From the NCBI RefSeq assembly GCF_046764005.1, contig NZ_JBKOFW010000004.1, positions 1-64,000 on the forward strand: a stretch of DNA of 64,000 nucleotides, written 5' to 3'. The translations under genes were made by a program, and so were the position numbers. The notes beneath the pieces are model-generated. The model saw only the letters and a program-made list of their open reading frames with translations. It was not told the origin of the DNA and ran no database searches. Below, in pieces: positions 31,763-40,375 of this stretch (the first letter of the stretch is position 1; every line of letters starts with the position of its first letter). Source of the DNA: Oryzobacter faecalis. Its GTDB lineage: Bacteria > Actinomycetota > Actinomycetes > Actinomycetales > Dermatophilaceae.

Positions 31763-33898
31763 ATGTCCCTCATCACCACCGAGCAGGTCGTCCTCGACCT
31801 CACCGGTGCCGACCGGCACGAGGCGACCCGCGTCCTCGCCGAGCGGCTCGTCGCCAGTGGCCGGTGCACCGACCTCGACCAGTTCATCGCCGACGTGCGC
31901 GAGCGCGAGTCGAAGATGGCGACCGGGCTCCCCGGCGGCATCGGCATCCCGCACGCCCGCAGCGCCGCCATCACCGAGCCCTCGCTCGTCTTCGGCCGCG
32001 TCGCCGACGGCATCGACTGGGGCGCCAAGGACGGGCCCGCGACGCTCGTCTTCCTCATCGCCGCGCCCGAGGCCGGCGGCGACGCCCACATGCAGATGCT
32101 CCCCAAGCTCGCTCGTGCGCTCATGAAGAAGGAGTTCAAGGAGGCGCTCGCCGCGGCGACGACCGAGGAGGAGGTCGTCCGCATCGTCAGCGCGGAGGTC
32201 GCCCTCGACGCTCCCGCGGCCGCCGCCCCCGCCACCGCCGCCCCCCCGACCTCCGCTCCCGCCCCGGCTGCCTCGCCCGCGCCCGAGGACACCCCGGCCG
32301 CCCCCGCGGCATCGTCGGCGGCTCCGGCCACGACGGTCGCGACGGCCGAGCCGGCGAAGCGCTCGCTCACCCTCGTCGGCGTCACGAGCTGCCCGACCGG
32401 CATCGCACACACCTACATGGCGGCCGAGGGCCTCGAGGCCGCGGCCGCCGCCGCCGGCCACACGATGACCGTCGAGACCCAGGGCTCGGCCGGTAGCAAG
32501 CCCCTGTCCGCGGCCCAGATCGCCGCCGCCGACGCCGTGATCTTCGCGCACGACCTCCCCGTCAAGGACGCCGGCCGCTTCGCCGGCAAGCCGACGGTCG
32601 ACGTCGGCGTCAAGAAGGGGATCTCCGACGGCCCGGCCCTCGTCGCCCAGGCCGAGGCGCTCGTCGCTGAGTGGGAGGCCGACCCGAGCAAGGCCGCCGC
32701 CGCGGCCGCGGCCGCCGCCTCCTCCGGCGGCCTCACGACCAAGGTCGACGAGGGCGCCAGCACCCTGACCCGCGTGCGCCAGTGGCTCATGACCGGTGTG
32801 TCGTACATGATCCCGTTCGTCGCGGCGGGCGGCATCCTCATCGCCCTCGGCTTCATGCTCGCGCAGTTCGCGCTCGGTGAGCAGGGCGCCATCGAGATCG
32901 TCAAGTACGGCCTCACCGCCGAGGGCGAGTTCAACATCGTCCAGAACTTCAACCCACTCAGCGGGACCCACTGGGCCGCCCTGCTGTTCGTCATCGGCGC
33001 GGCGTCGTTCGGCTTCCTCGTCCCGATCCTCTCGGGCTTCATCGCCTTCGCGATCGCCGACCGCCCGGGCCTGGTCCCCGGCATCGTCGGTGGCTCGATC
33101 GCCGCGACGATGGGCGCCGGGTTCCTCGGCGGCCTCGCCACCGGCGTCCTCGGCGGCCTCGTGGCCCGCTGGGTGTCCGGCTGGAACGTCGCCAAGGGCG
33201 TGCGCGGCGTCATGCCCGTCGTCGTCATCCCGATCGTCTCCACCCTCATCACCGCAGGACTGTTCATCACCCTCCTCGGCCGCCCCATCGTCGCCCTCAG
33301 CGAGGGCCTGACGAGCGCCCTCGAGGGCATGAGCGGCTCGAGCGCGGTCGTCCTCGGCCTCGTCCTCGGCGCGATGATGGGCTTCGACCTCGGCGGCCCG
33401 GTCAACAAGGTCGCCTACGCCTTCGCCACGGGTGGGCTCGGCGCCGCGGGTGCCGCCTCCGACTCGGCCCCCCTGAAGATCATGGCCGCGGTCATGGCCG
33501 CCGGGATGGTCGCGCCCCTCGCCATGGCCCTCGCGACCACCGTTCGCCCGCAGCTGTTCTCGGAGCCCGAGCGCGAGAACGGCAAGGCCGCGTGGCTCCT
33601 CGGCGCCTCGTTCATCTCCGAGGGCGCGATCCCGTTCGCGGCGGCCGACCCGGTCCGCATCATCGCCTCCTCGGTCGTGGGCTCGGCCGTCACGGGTGGT
33701 CTCTCGATGCTCTTCGGCACCGCGATCCGCGCCCCGCACGGCGGCATCTGGGTCACGCCGATCATGGGCAGCATCACCCAGGTCCTGCTCTTCGTCGTCG
33801 CCATCGCGGTGGGCGTGGTCGTCATGGCCGGCATCGTCGTCGCCCTGAAGTCGCGTGACCGTCGCCTCGCGGAGGTCGACGCGGTGGCTACCGTCTGA
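31763..33898 (+). CDS. fruA: PTS fructose transporter, fused EIIABC
   Basis: A 711-residue fusion: an EIIA domain (residues 1 to about 150, phosphorylated His in GGIGIPHARS), an Ala/Pro-rich linker (about 155-200), an EIIB domain (about 205-305, phosphorylated Cys in VTSCPTGIAHTYMAAE), a short linker, and a membrane EIIC domain (about 335-700, roughly nine helices). It imports fructose as fructose-1-phosphate using phosphate from HPr, which is encoded next. ATG with ribosome binding site GAAAGGA. Confidence 0.96.
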   Translation: MSLITTEQVVLDLTGADRHEATRVLAERLVASGRCTDLDQFIADVRERESKMATGLPGGIGIPHARSAAITEPSLVFGRVADGIDWGAKDGPATLVFLIAAPEAGGDAHMQMLPKLARALMKKEFKEALAAATTEEEVVRIVSAEVALDAPAAAAPATAAPPTSAPAPAASPAPEDTPAAPAASSAAPATTVATAEPAKRSLTLVGVTSCPTGIAHTYMAAEGLEAAAAAAGHTMTVETQGSAGSKPLSAAQIAAADAVIFAHDLPVKDAGRFAGKPTVDVGVKKGISDGPALVAQAEALVAEWEADPSKAAAAAAAAASSGGLTTKVDEGASTLTRVRQWLMTGVSYMIPFVAAGGILIALGFMLAQFALGEQGAIEIVKYGLTAEGEFNIVQNFNPLSGTHWAALLFVIGAASFGFLVPILSGFIAFAIADRPGLVPGIVGGSIAATMGAGFLGGLATGVLGGLVARWVSGWNVAKGVRGVMPVVVIPIVSTLITAGLFITLLGRPIVALSEGLTSALEGMSGSSAVVLGLVLGAMMGFDLGGPVNKVAYAFATGGLGAAGAASDSAPLKIMAAVMAAGMVAPLAMALATTVRPQLFSEPERENGKAAWLLGASFISEGAIPFAAADPVRIIASSVVGSAVTGGLSMLFGTAIRAPHGGIWVTPIMGSITQVLLFVVAIAVGVVVMAGIVVALKSRDRRLAEVDAVATV

Positions 33899-33960
33899 GG
33901 CGAAGGCCACCGCACCACCCCGTCCGCAGCACCTCCAGCACCACGACCCCAGGAGAACCC

Positions 33961-34230
33961 ATGGCACAGCGCACCGTCACCATCGCCTCGTCGGTCGGCC
34001 TGCACGCCCGCCCCGCCGCCCTCTTCGTGCAGGCGGCGAGCGAGTCCGGCCTCGACGTCGAGATCGGCCGCCCGGGCGAGGACGCCGTCGACGCGACGAG
34101 CATCCTGGGCGTCATGGCGCTCGGGGCCAAGCACGGTGAGGAGGTCGTCCTCACGGCCGACGGCGATGGTGCCGACGCGGTGCTCGACGGCCTCGTCGAG
34201 CTCCTCTCGCGCGACCTCGACGCGGAGTGA
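33961..34230 (+). CDS. ptsH: PTS phosphocarrier protein HPr
   Basis: An 89-residue HPr. The active-site His is in SVGLHARPAALF (about residue 15). The regulatory-serine region is DATSILGVMALGA (Ser about 46). It relays phosphate from enzyme I to EIIA domains. Ribosome binding site AGGAG 5 nt before the ATG. The ptsI start overlaps its stop (GTGA). Confidence 0.95.
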   Translation: MAQRTVTIASSVGLHARPAALFVQAASESGLDVEIGRPGEDAVDATSILGVMALGAKHGEEVVLTADGDGADAVLDGLVELLSRDLDAE

Positions 34231-35918
34231 GTGCGGTGGCCGCGACGGAGACCCGGCAGGGCATCGGCGTCAGCCCCGGCACGGCCTACGGGCCGGTGGT
34301 GCAGGTCGCACCACCGGTCCGGCCGCCGGAGAACGAGCCGGCCGTCGACGACCGCGACGCGGCACTCGACGACGTCAGGGCCGCCTTCGAGTCCGTCGCG
34401 GTGGCGCTGGAGGGCAAGGCCCGTCACGCCGACGACACCGCCCAGCAGATCCTCGCGGCGACCGCCCTCATCGCCCGCGACAAGGGCCTGGTCAAGGCGG
34501 CGACCAAGCAGCTCGAGGCCGGGCGCGGGCGGGCGACCGCCATCGCGAACGCGGTGGAGGAGTACTGCGTGCAGTTCGAGGCGCTCGGGGGCTACTTCGC
34601 CGAGCGGGTCACCGACCTGCGCGACGTCGGGTCGCGCGCCGTCGCGGCCGTCCTGGGGGTCCCGGCGCCGGGCGTGCCCCACTTCACCGAGCCGAGCGTC
34701 ATCGTCGCCGAGGACCTCGCCCCCGCCGAGACCGCGACCCTCGACCGGTCGCTCGTCGTCGGGATCATCACCCAGCACGGCGGCCGCACCAGCCACACCG
34801 CGATCCTGGCCGCCCAGATGGGGATCCCGGCCGTGGTCCAGCTCGGCGGCGCCACCGGCATCCCCGCGGGCACGCCGGTCGCGCTCGACGGCGACACCGG
34901 CGAGGTCACCATCGCCCCCGACCCGGCACTCGTCGAGGCCCAGCGGGTCCGGCGCGAGAAGCGTGCCGAGGCGCTGTCGGCGAGCCGCGGGCCGGGCGTG
35001 ACCAAGGACGGTCACGCCATCGCCCTCCTGGCCAACATCGGCGGGGTCAAGGACGCGGAGGAGGCCGGGGCGCAGGACCTCGAGGGCGTCGGCCTGTTCC
35101 GCACCGAGTTCGTGTTCCTCTCCGCCGACAAGGCGCCGACCGTCGAGGAGCAGACCGACATCTACCGAAAGGTGTTCGCGCCGTTCGGTTCTCGTCGCGT
35201 CGTCGTCCGGACCCTCGATGCCGGCGCCGACAAGCCGTTGGCGTTCGCGGACCTCGGGCCCGAGGAGAACCCTGCCCTCGGCCGGCGCGGGCTGCGGCTG
35301 TCCGCGGAGCGGCCCGAGCTGCTCGACGCCCAGCTCGAGGCGCTCGCCGTGGCGGCCCGGGAGACCGGCGCGGACGTCCGGGTCATGGCCCCGATGGTCG
35401 CCACCGTGGAGGAGGCGGCGTGGTTCGCGCGCCGCGTACGGGAGAACGGGCTCCCCAAGGCCGGCGTGATGATCGAGGTCCCGGGGGCCGCGATGCGGGC
35501 CCGGCACGTCCTCGCCGAGGTCGACTTCGGCAGCCTCGGCACGAACGACCTCGCGCAGTACACGATGGCCGCCGACCGGATGCAGGGCGAGCTCTCCGAC
35601 CTCCTCGACCCGTGGCAGCCGGCCGTCCTCGACGTCGTGGCCGCCGCGTGTGACGGTGCTCGCGAGGCCGGCGTCCCCATCGGTGTCTGCGGGGAGTCGG
35701 CCGGTGACGCGCTGCTGGCCCTCGTCCTCGCCGGGCTCGGTGTGTCGAGCCTGTCGATGGCGCCGAGCAAGGTCCCGGTCGTCCGGCTCGCCCTCTCGCT
35801 GCACACCCTCCCCGAGTGCCAGGGCCTGGCCCGGGCCGCGCGCGACGCCCCCACGGCCCGCGAGTCGCTGGAGGCCGTCCGCTCCCGCGCCCGCTCCGAG
35901 CTCACCGACCTCCTGTGA
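34227..35918 (+). CDS. ptsI: PTS enzyme I (phosphoenolpyruvate-protein phosphotransferase)
   Basis: A 563-residue enzyme that autophosphorylates from PEP and passes phosphate to HPr. It has an N-terminal HPr-binding helical domain, the phosphohistidine motif GGRTSHTAILAAQMGIPAVV (about residues 183-202), and the PEP-binding barrel with GLFRTEFVFL, the signature region FGSLGTNDLAQYTMAADR, and catalytic Cys in GVCGESAGD. A second in-frame GTG at 34236 is possible, but the GTG at 34227 couples to ptsH. General PTS genes inside the fructose operon suggest fructose is a main PTS sugar here. Confidence 0.95.
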   Translation: MSAVAATETRQGIGVSPGTAYGPVVQVAPPVRPPENEPAVDDRDAALDDVRAAFESVAVALEGKARHADDTAQQILAATALIARDKGLVKAATKQLEAGRGRATAIANAVEEYCVQFEALGGYFAERVTDLRDVGSRAVAAVLGVPAPGVPHFTEPSVIVAEDLAPAETATLDRSLVVGIITQHGGRTSHTAILAAQMGIPAVVQLGGATGIPAGTPVALDGDTGEVTIAPDPALVEAQRVRREKRAEALSASRGPGVTKDGHAIALLANIGGVKDAEEAGAQDLEGVGLFRTEFVFLSADKAPTVEEQTDIYRKVFAPFGSRRVVVRTLDAGADKPLAFADLGPEENPALGRRGLRLSAERPELLDAQLEALAVAARETGADVRVMAPMVATVEEAAWFARRVRENGLPKAGVMIEVPGAAMRARHVLAEVDFGSLGTNDLAQYTMAADRMQGELSDLLDPWQPAVLDVVAAACDGAREAGVPIGVCGESAGDALLALVLAGLGVSSLSMAPSKVPVVRLALSLHTLPECQGLARAARDAPTARESLEAVRSRARSELTDLL

Positions 35919-35926
35919 GGTCGGTG
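35903..35926 (+). terminator. Terminator hairpin overlapping the ptsI stop
   Basis: Perfect 10-bp stem CACCGACCTC/GAGGTCGGTG with a CTGT loop. The TGA stop (35916-35918) straddles loop and stem. No T-tract. Confidence 0.6.
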
Positions 35927-35968
35927 GGGCGGGTGGGGTGCGGGTCCTCGGGGGGCGCGACCCGCGGG

Positions 35969-35974
35969 TAGCAT
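35969..35974 (+). promoter_or_regulatory. -10 element of glmU-prs
   Basis: TAGCAT; the predicted start near 35981 gives a 5' leader of about 39 nt with a GGAG site before the GTG at 36020. Confidence 0.5.
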
Positions 35975-36019
35975 CACTGTTCGTCCGCCGGCCCCGACTG
36001 ATCCCTGGAGCGCCTCCGC

Positions 36020-37534
36020 GTGAGCACCCCCCGCCCGGCCGCCGTCATCGTCCTCGCCGCCGGAGAGGGCACCCGGATGAGGTCAGCGACCCCCAAGGTC
36101 CTGCACCGCATCGGGGGCCAGCCCCTCGTCGGGCACGCCGTCCGCGCGGCCCGCGCCTCGGGCGCCGAGCACGTCGAGGTCGTCGTCCGCCACGAGCGCG
36201 ACCGGGTCGTCGAGGTGCTCACCGCCCTCGACCCGGCACTCGTCATCGCCGACCAGGACGAGGTCAAGGGCACCGGGCGGGCCGTCGAGTGCGGCCTCGA
36301 CGCCCTGCCCCCCGGCCTCGCCGGCACCGTCCTCGTCACCTACGGCGACGTCCCGCTCCTCTCCGGCGAAACCCTCGTCGCCCTCACCGCCTCGCACGTC
36401 GAGAGCGGTGCCGCCGTCTCGGTCGTCACGGCACACCTCGCCGACCCCACGGGCTACGGCCGGGTCGTCCGCGACGCCGAGGGCGCCGTCGAGCGGATCG
36501 TCGAGCACAAGGACGCCTCCGAGGACGAGCGCGCCCTCACCGAGATCAACTCCGGCATCTACGCCTTCGACGCCGACCTCCTGCGCGAGGCCCTGACCCG
36601 GGTCGGCACCGACAACGCGCAGGGCGAGAAGTACCTCACCGACGTCGTCTCGATCGCCCGCGAGGGCGGCCGGGTGGTCCGCGCCCACGTCGTCGACGAC
36701 CTGTGGCAGACCGAGGGCGTCAACGACCGCGTCCAGCTGGCAGCCCTCGGCCGCGAGCTGAACCGCCGCGTCTGCGAGCAGCACATGCGCGCCGGCGTGA
36801 CGATCGTCGACCCGGCCACGACGTGGATCGACGTCGACGTGACGATCGGTGCCGACAGCACGGTCCTCCCGGGCACCCAGCTGCTCGGCGCGACGAGCAT
36901 CGGCGCGGACGCCGTCATCGGCCCGGACGTCACCCTCACCGACACCGAGGTCGGCGACGGCGCCGAGGTCACGCGCGCGGTCGCGAAGCTCGCCGTCATC
37001 GGCCCCGGCGCGACGGTCGGTCCGTACTCCTACCTGCGCCCCGGCACGCGGCTCGGCGCGAAGGGCAAGATCGGCGGCTTCGTCGAGACGAAGAACGCCG
37101 ACATCGGCGACGGCGCCAAGGTCCCGCACCTCACCTACGCCGGCGACGTGACGATCGGCGAGGGCGCCAACATCGGTGCCGGCACGATCTTCGCCAACTA
37201 CGACGGGGTCGCCAAGCACCACTCGAAGATCGGCAGGCACTCGTTCATCGGGTCGCACACGGTCGTCGTCAGCCCGGTCGATGTCGCCGACGGCGCCTAC
37301 GTCGCCGCCGGCAGCGCCCTCGTCGGCGACGTGGAGCCGGGGGAGATCGCCGTGGCCCGAGGACGCCAGCGCAACGTGCCCGGATGGGTCGCCCGCGCCC
37401 GCGCCGGGACGAGGACGGCCGAGGCGGCCGCTGCCGCGACCGCCGCCGCATCCGCGACCACCGCCACGACGGCGGCGCGGCACGAGGCGGGCACCGAGCA
37501 GTCCCCGAGCGCCGTGGAGGGCGAGCACCAGTGA
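36020..37534 (+). CDS. glmU: Bifunctional UDP-GlcNAc pyrophosphorylase / glucosamine-1-phosphate acetyltransferase
   Basis: A 504-residue enzyme making UDP-GlcNAc for peptidoglycan. The N-terminal uridyltransferase has VLAAGEGTRMRSATPKVLH (about residues 11-29), YGDVPLL and GEKYLTDVV. The C-terminal left-handed beta-helix acetyltransferase has hexapeptide repeats (about 250-450) and catalytic His-region VPHLTYAGD and FANYDGVAKHHSKIG. An Ala/Thr-rich tail of about 50 residues follows, as in other actinobacteria. The stop overlaps the prs start. Confidence 0.96.
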   Translation: MSTPRPAAVIVLAAGEGTRMRSATPKVLHRIGGQPLVGHAVRAARASGAEHVEVVVRHERDRVVEVLTALDPALVIADQDEVKGTGRAVECGLDALPPGLAGTVLVTYGDVPLLSGETLVALTASHVESGAAVSVVTAHLADPTGYGRVVRDAEGAVERIVEHKDASEDERALTEINSGIYAFDADLLREALTRVGTDNAQGEKYLTDVVSIAREGGRVVRAHVVDDLWQTEGVNDRVQLAALGRELNRRVCEQHMRAGVTIVDPATTWIDVDVTIGADSTVLPGTQLLGATSIGADAVIGPDVTLTDTEVGDGAEVTRAVAKLAVIGPGATVGPYSYLRPGTRLGAKGKIGGFVETKNADIGDGAKVPHLTYAGDVTIGEGANIGAGTIFANYDGVAKHHSKIGRHSFIGSHTVVVSPVDVADGAYVAAGSALVGDVEPGEIAVARGRQRNVPGWVARARAGTRTAEAAAAATAAASATTATTAARHEAGTEQSPSAVEGEHQ

Positions 37535-38535
37535 GCAAGGACCACCGCCCGCCGTCGGCGAACATCCGCAAGCGCCCGAAGAAGCAGCTCATGGTCTTCT
37601 CGGGGCGCGCCAACCCCGGGCTGGCCCAGGAGGTCGCGTCCGACCTCGGGACCGAGCTGGTCCCGACGAGCGCCTACGACTTCGCGAACGGCGAGATCTA
37701 CGTGCGCTTCGAGGAGTCGGTGCGCGGCTCGGACGCGTTCGTCATCCAGAGCCACACCAGCCCGATCAACGAGAACATCATGGAGCACCTGCTCATGGTC
37801 GACGCGTTGAAGCGGGCCTCCGCCAAGCGGATCACCGTCGTCATGCCGTTCTACGGGTACGCCCGGCAGGACAAGAAGCACCGCGGCCGCGAGCCGATCA
37901 GCGCCCGCCTCGTCGCCGACCTGTTCAAGACGGCCGGCGCCGACCGGCTCATCTGCGTCGACCTCCACACCGACCAGATCCAGGGCTTCTTCGACGGCCC
38001 GGTCGACCACCTCATGGCCATCCCGATCCTCTCCGAGTACGTCGCCCGCAAGTACGGCGACCAGGACCTCGCGGTCGTCTCGCCCGACGCCGGCCGGATC
38101 AAGGTCGCCGAGCAGTGGTCGAAGCGGCTCGGCGGCGCGCCGCTGGCCTTCATCCACAAGACCCGCGACATCAACCGCCCCAACGAGATGGTCGCGAACC
38201 GCGTCGTCGGTGACGTCCGCGGCCGGGTCTGCGTCCTCGTCGACGACATGATCGACACCGGTGGCACCATCGCCAAGGCCGCCGACGCCCTCATGGCCGA
38301 CGGCGCCAAGGGCGTCGTCATCGCGGCGACCCATGCCATCCTCAGCGAGCCCGCCGTGCAGCGCCTCACCGAGTGCGCCGCCGAGGAGGTCATCGTCACC
38401 AACACCCTCCCCATCCCGCCGGAGAAGGAGATCGACTGCCTCACGGTGCTCTCGATCGCCCCGCTCATCAGCGCCGCGGTCAAGGAGGTCTTCGAGGACG
38501 GCTCGGTCACGAGCCTCTTCGGCGGCCGAGCCTGA
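37531..38535 (+). CDS. prs: Ribose-phosphate pyrophosphokinase
   Basis: A 334-residue PRPP synthetase supplying 5-phosphoribosyl-1-pyrophosphate for nucleotides, His and Trp. Diagnostic segments are ANGEIYVRFEESVRG, PFYGYARQDKKHRGREPISA, the metal site DLHTDQIQGFFDGPVDHL (about residues 148-165) and the PRPP loop VLVDDMIDTGGTI (about 238-250). GTG start shares GTGA with glmU, a common actinobacterial pair. An N-terminal basic extension of about 20 residues is usual for this group. Confidence 0.96.
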   Translation: MSKDHRPPSANIRKRPKKQLMVFSGRANPGLAQEVASDLGTELVPTSAYDFANGEIYVRFEESVRGSDAFVIQSHTSPINENIMEHLLMVDALKRASAKRITVVMPFYGYARQDKKHRGREPISARLVADLFKTAGADRLICVDLHTDQIQGFFDGPVDHLMAIPILSEYVARKYGDQDLAVVSPDAGRIKVAEQWSKRLGGAPLAFIHKTRDINRPNEMVANRVVGDVRGRVCVLVDDMIDTGGTIAKAADALMADGAKGVVIAATHAILSEPAVQRLTECAAEEVIVTNTLPIPPEKEIDCLTVLSIAPLISAAVKEVFEDGSVTSLFGGRA

Positions 38536-38553
38536 CGCGCCGCGTCCTCAGGC
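38530..38553. terminator. Bidirectional hairpin built from prs and CGNR stop codons
   Basis: Arms GCCTGA (38530-38535) and TCAGGC (38548-38553) contain both convergent TGA stops; an inner ACGC/GCGT pair extends the stem. It has the same design as the hairpin at 15549-15577. Confidence 0.45.
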
Positions 38554-39102
38554 CCCGGCGGCCTTCCTCGCGCGGTAGGCGGCGACGTTCGCCCGGGTGC
38601 CGCACGTGCCGTCGCAGAACTTGCGCGACCGGTTCCTGCTGAGGTCGACGAGCAGGTCCTCGCAGTCCTCGCCCGCGCACACCTTGAGCCGGTCGACCTC
38701 ATCGGCGCGGATGACGTCGACGAGCGCCATCCCCACCTCCACCGCGATCCGCCGGTCGAGCGGGGCGTCGTCGGAGGTCGCGTGGACGTGCCACCCGAAC
38801 GCGCCGTGCCGGACGAGGCGGGGGAGCGCCCCGCCCTCCTCGAGGAGGGCGTTGGCCTCGGCGACGAGTGCCTCGTCGCGCAGCGACCACAGGCGCCGCA
38901 GCCGCGGGCGCAGCGCGTGGACGGCGGCCACCTCGGCGGCGCTGGCCGGCCGGCGGCCGGTCCACTCCCAGCGGTCGAACCACGCCTGCAGGGCGGCGAG
39001 GTCGGGGAGCTCCTCACGGTCCTCGTCGCCGAGGCCGGGCCCGGTGTTGGCGATGGCGGCGGCGTGCGCGAGCGTCACGTCCGTGTCATAGGTGAAAACC
39101 AT
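38548..39102 (-). CDS. CGNR zinc-finger (ABATE domain) regulator
   Basis: A 184-residue protein with an N-terminal ABATE/DUF1470 domain and a C-terminal CGNR-type zinc finger. The finger reads KVCAGEDCEDLLVD, RNRSRKFCDGTCGTRANV, so the signature is CGTR rather than CGNR. Family members are probable transcription regulators. An ATG five codons upstream exists, but a ribosome binding site (AGGAG) sits 6 nt before the ATG at 39102, which I choose. It is divergent from an EamA transporter, a plausible target. Confidence 0.88.
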   Translation of the reverse strand: MVFTYDTDVTLAHAAAIANTGPGLGDEDREELPDLAALQAWFDRWEWTGRRPASAAEVAAVHALRPRLRRLWSLRDEALVAEANALLEEGGALPRLVRHGAFGWHVHATSDDAPLDRRIAVEVGMALVDVIRADEVDRLKVCAGEDCEDLLVDLSRNRSRKFCDGTCGTRANVAAYRARKAAGA

Positions 39103-39190
39103 CTTGACTCCTGACATCGCCCGGGGCTAGCGTCATGACCAACAGCATACTTCGGTGGTTACATCCGGTGCGGGAACAGAGGAGGTCGTC

Positions 39191-40165
39191 GTGGTCGAGA
39201 TGGTGCGCCGTCACCTGGGTCTGGGGCTCGTCGCGATGCTCCTGTCGTGCGCCGCCTTCGGGACCTCGGGCCCGTTCGCCAAGGCCCTGATGACGGCCGG
39301 CTGGACCCCCGGCGCCGTCGTCCTCACCCGCATCACCGGCGCCGCCCTCCTCCTCCTGCCGTTCACGCTGTGGGCCCTGCGCGGCCGCTGGCGCGAGGTC
39401 GCCCACGAGCTGCCGCGGGTCGCGCTCTACGGCTCGCTGGCCGTCGCCGCCGCCCAGCTCGGCTACTTCCAAGCCGTCGCCCGGATGCCGGTGGCCGTCG
39501 CCCTCCTCATCGAGTACCTCGGGATCGTCCTCGTCGTCCTGTGGGTGTGGGCGCTGACCCGAGTCAGGCCGCACCGGCTCACGGGGGTCGGCATCGTCCT
39601 CGCCATCGGCGGGCTCGCCCTCGTCCTCGACGTCACCGGGCAGTCCACGCCCAGCCTCGTCGGCGTCCTCTGGGGTCTCCTCGCGGCCACGGGCCTCGCC
39701 GGCCACTACGTCCTCGCCGGGCGCCCGACCGCCCTGCCCGCCACCTCGTTCGCCGGGCTCGGGCTCACCGTCGGCGCCGTCGCCCTCGGGCTCCTCGGCC
39801 TCGTCGGGGCGCTGCCGATGCACCGCGGCTCCGGCGCCGTCGTCGTCGCGGGTGCCGAGATCCCCGCGTGGGCCGCCATCGGCGAGCTCGTCGTCGTCGC
39901 GGCGGCGCTCGCCTACGTGCTCGGCGTCCTCGGCGCCCGCCACCTCGGGTCGACCCTCGCCTCGTTCGTCGGCCTCACCGAGGTGCTGTTCGCGGTCCTG
40001 TTCGCGTGGCTCGTCCTCGGCGAGCTGCCGGGCGTCGTCCAGCTCGTCGGCGGCGTCGTGCTCCTCAGCGGGGTCGTCGCGGTCCGGCTGGGGGAGCGAG
40101 ACCGGGCGCGGAGGGCCGAGCAGGCCGTCGAGACCGATTTCGACGTTCCGTCGCCCGTCGCCTAG
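39191..40165 (+). CDS. EamA-family (DMT superfamily) transporter
   Basis: A 324-residue inner membrane protein with about ten helices in two EamA repeats (about residues 8-145 and 155-300). Typical segments are CAAFGTSGPFAKALM, YFQAVARMPVAVALLIEYL and EVLFAVLFAWLVLGELP, which resemble RhtA-type exporters of amino acids or metabolites. GTG at 39191 has a strong AGAGGAGG site 5 nt upstream; longer starts lack one. Divergent from the CGNR regulator. The stop codon TAG is also the first three bases of the rplY -10. Confidence 0.88.
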   Translation: MVEMVRRHLGLGLVAMLLSCAAFGTSGPFAKALMTAGWTPGAVVLTRITGAALLLLPFTLWALRGRWREVAHELPRVALYGSLAVAAAQLGYFQAVARMPVAVALLIEYLGIVLVVLWVWALTRVRPHRLTGVGIVLAIGGLALVLDVTGQSTPSLVGVLWGLLAATGLAGHYVLAGRPTALPATSFAGLGLTVGAVALGLLGLVGALPMHRGSGAVVVAGAEIPAWAAIGELVVVAAALAYVLGVLGARHLGSTLASFVGLTEVLFAVLFAWLVLGELPGVVQLVGGVVLLSGVVAVRLGERDRARRAEQAVETDFDVPSPVA

Positions 40166-40168
40166 ACT
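40163..40168 (+). promoter_or_regulatory. -10 element of rplY
   Basis: TAGACT, overlapping the stop codon of the EamA gene. Predicted transcription start near 40176 leaves a 5' leader of about 200 nt before rplY. Confidence 0.5.
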
Positions 40169-40175
40169 CGGGGGG

Positions 40176-40375
40176 TTGCCTCGGCGAGGGACGTCGCACC
40201 GCACACGGACGTGCGGGGCCAGGACCGCCACCGCGCGGTCCGACGCATCCGTGATCGACGCTGGCGGCTCATCGGGTCCACCGGGCCCGCGGGTCGTCCC
40301 GCGCCCGGTCGTTCGGTGCCGCGTCCCACGTCGAGGAGACCGCACCCGTAGACCCCCAGCACCAGGAGCACTCCA
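40176..40375 (+). other. Long structured 5' leader of rplY
   Basis: About 200 nt of untranslated leader with several hairpins, the clearest being GGACCGC/GCGGTCC (40222-40228/40235-40241) and CGCAC/GTGCG just before it. It ends with an AGGAG site ahead of the GTG. It does not match a riboswitch I recognise; autoregulation by L25 is a possibility only. Confidence 0.35.

Noticed and set aside
30773..33967. 1064-codon open frame antisense to fruK and fruA
   Set aside because: Gly/Asp/Arg-rich shadow across two clear genes, with no ribosome binding site or domain.
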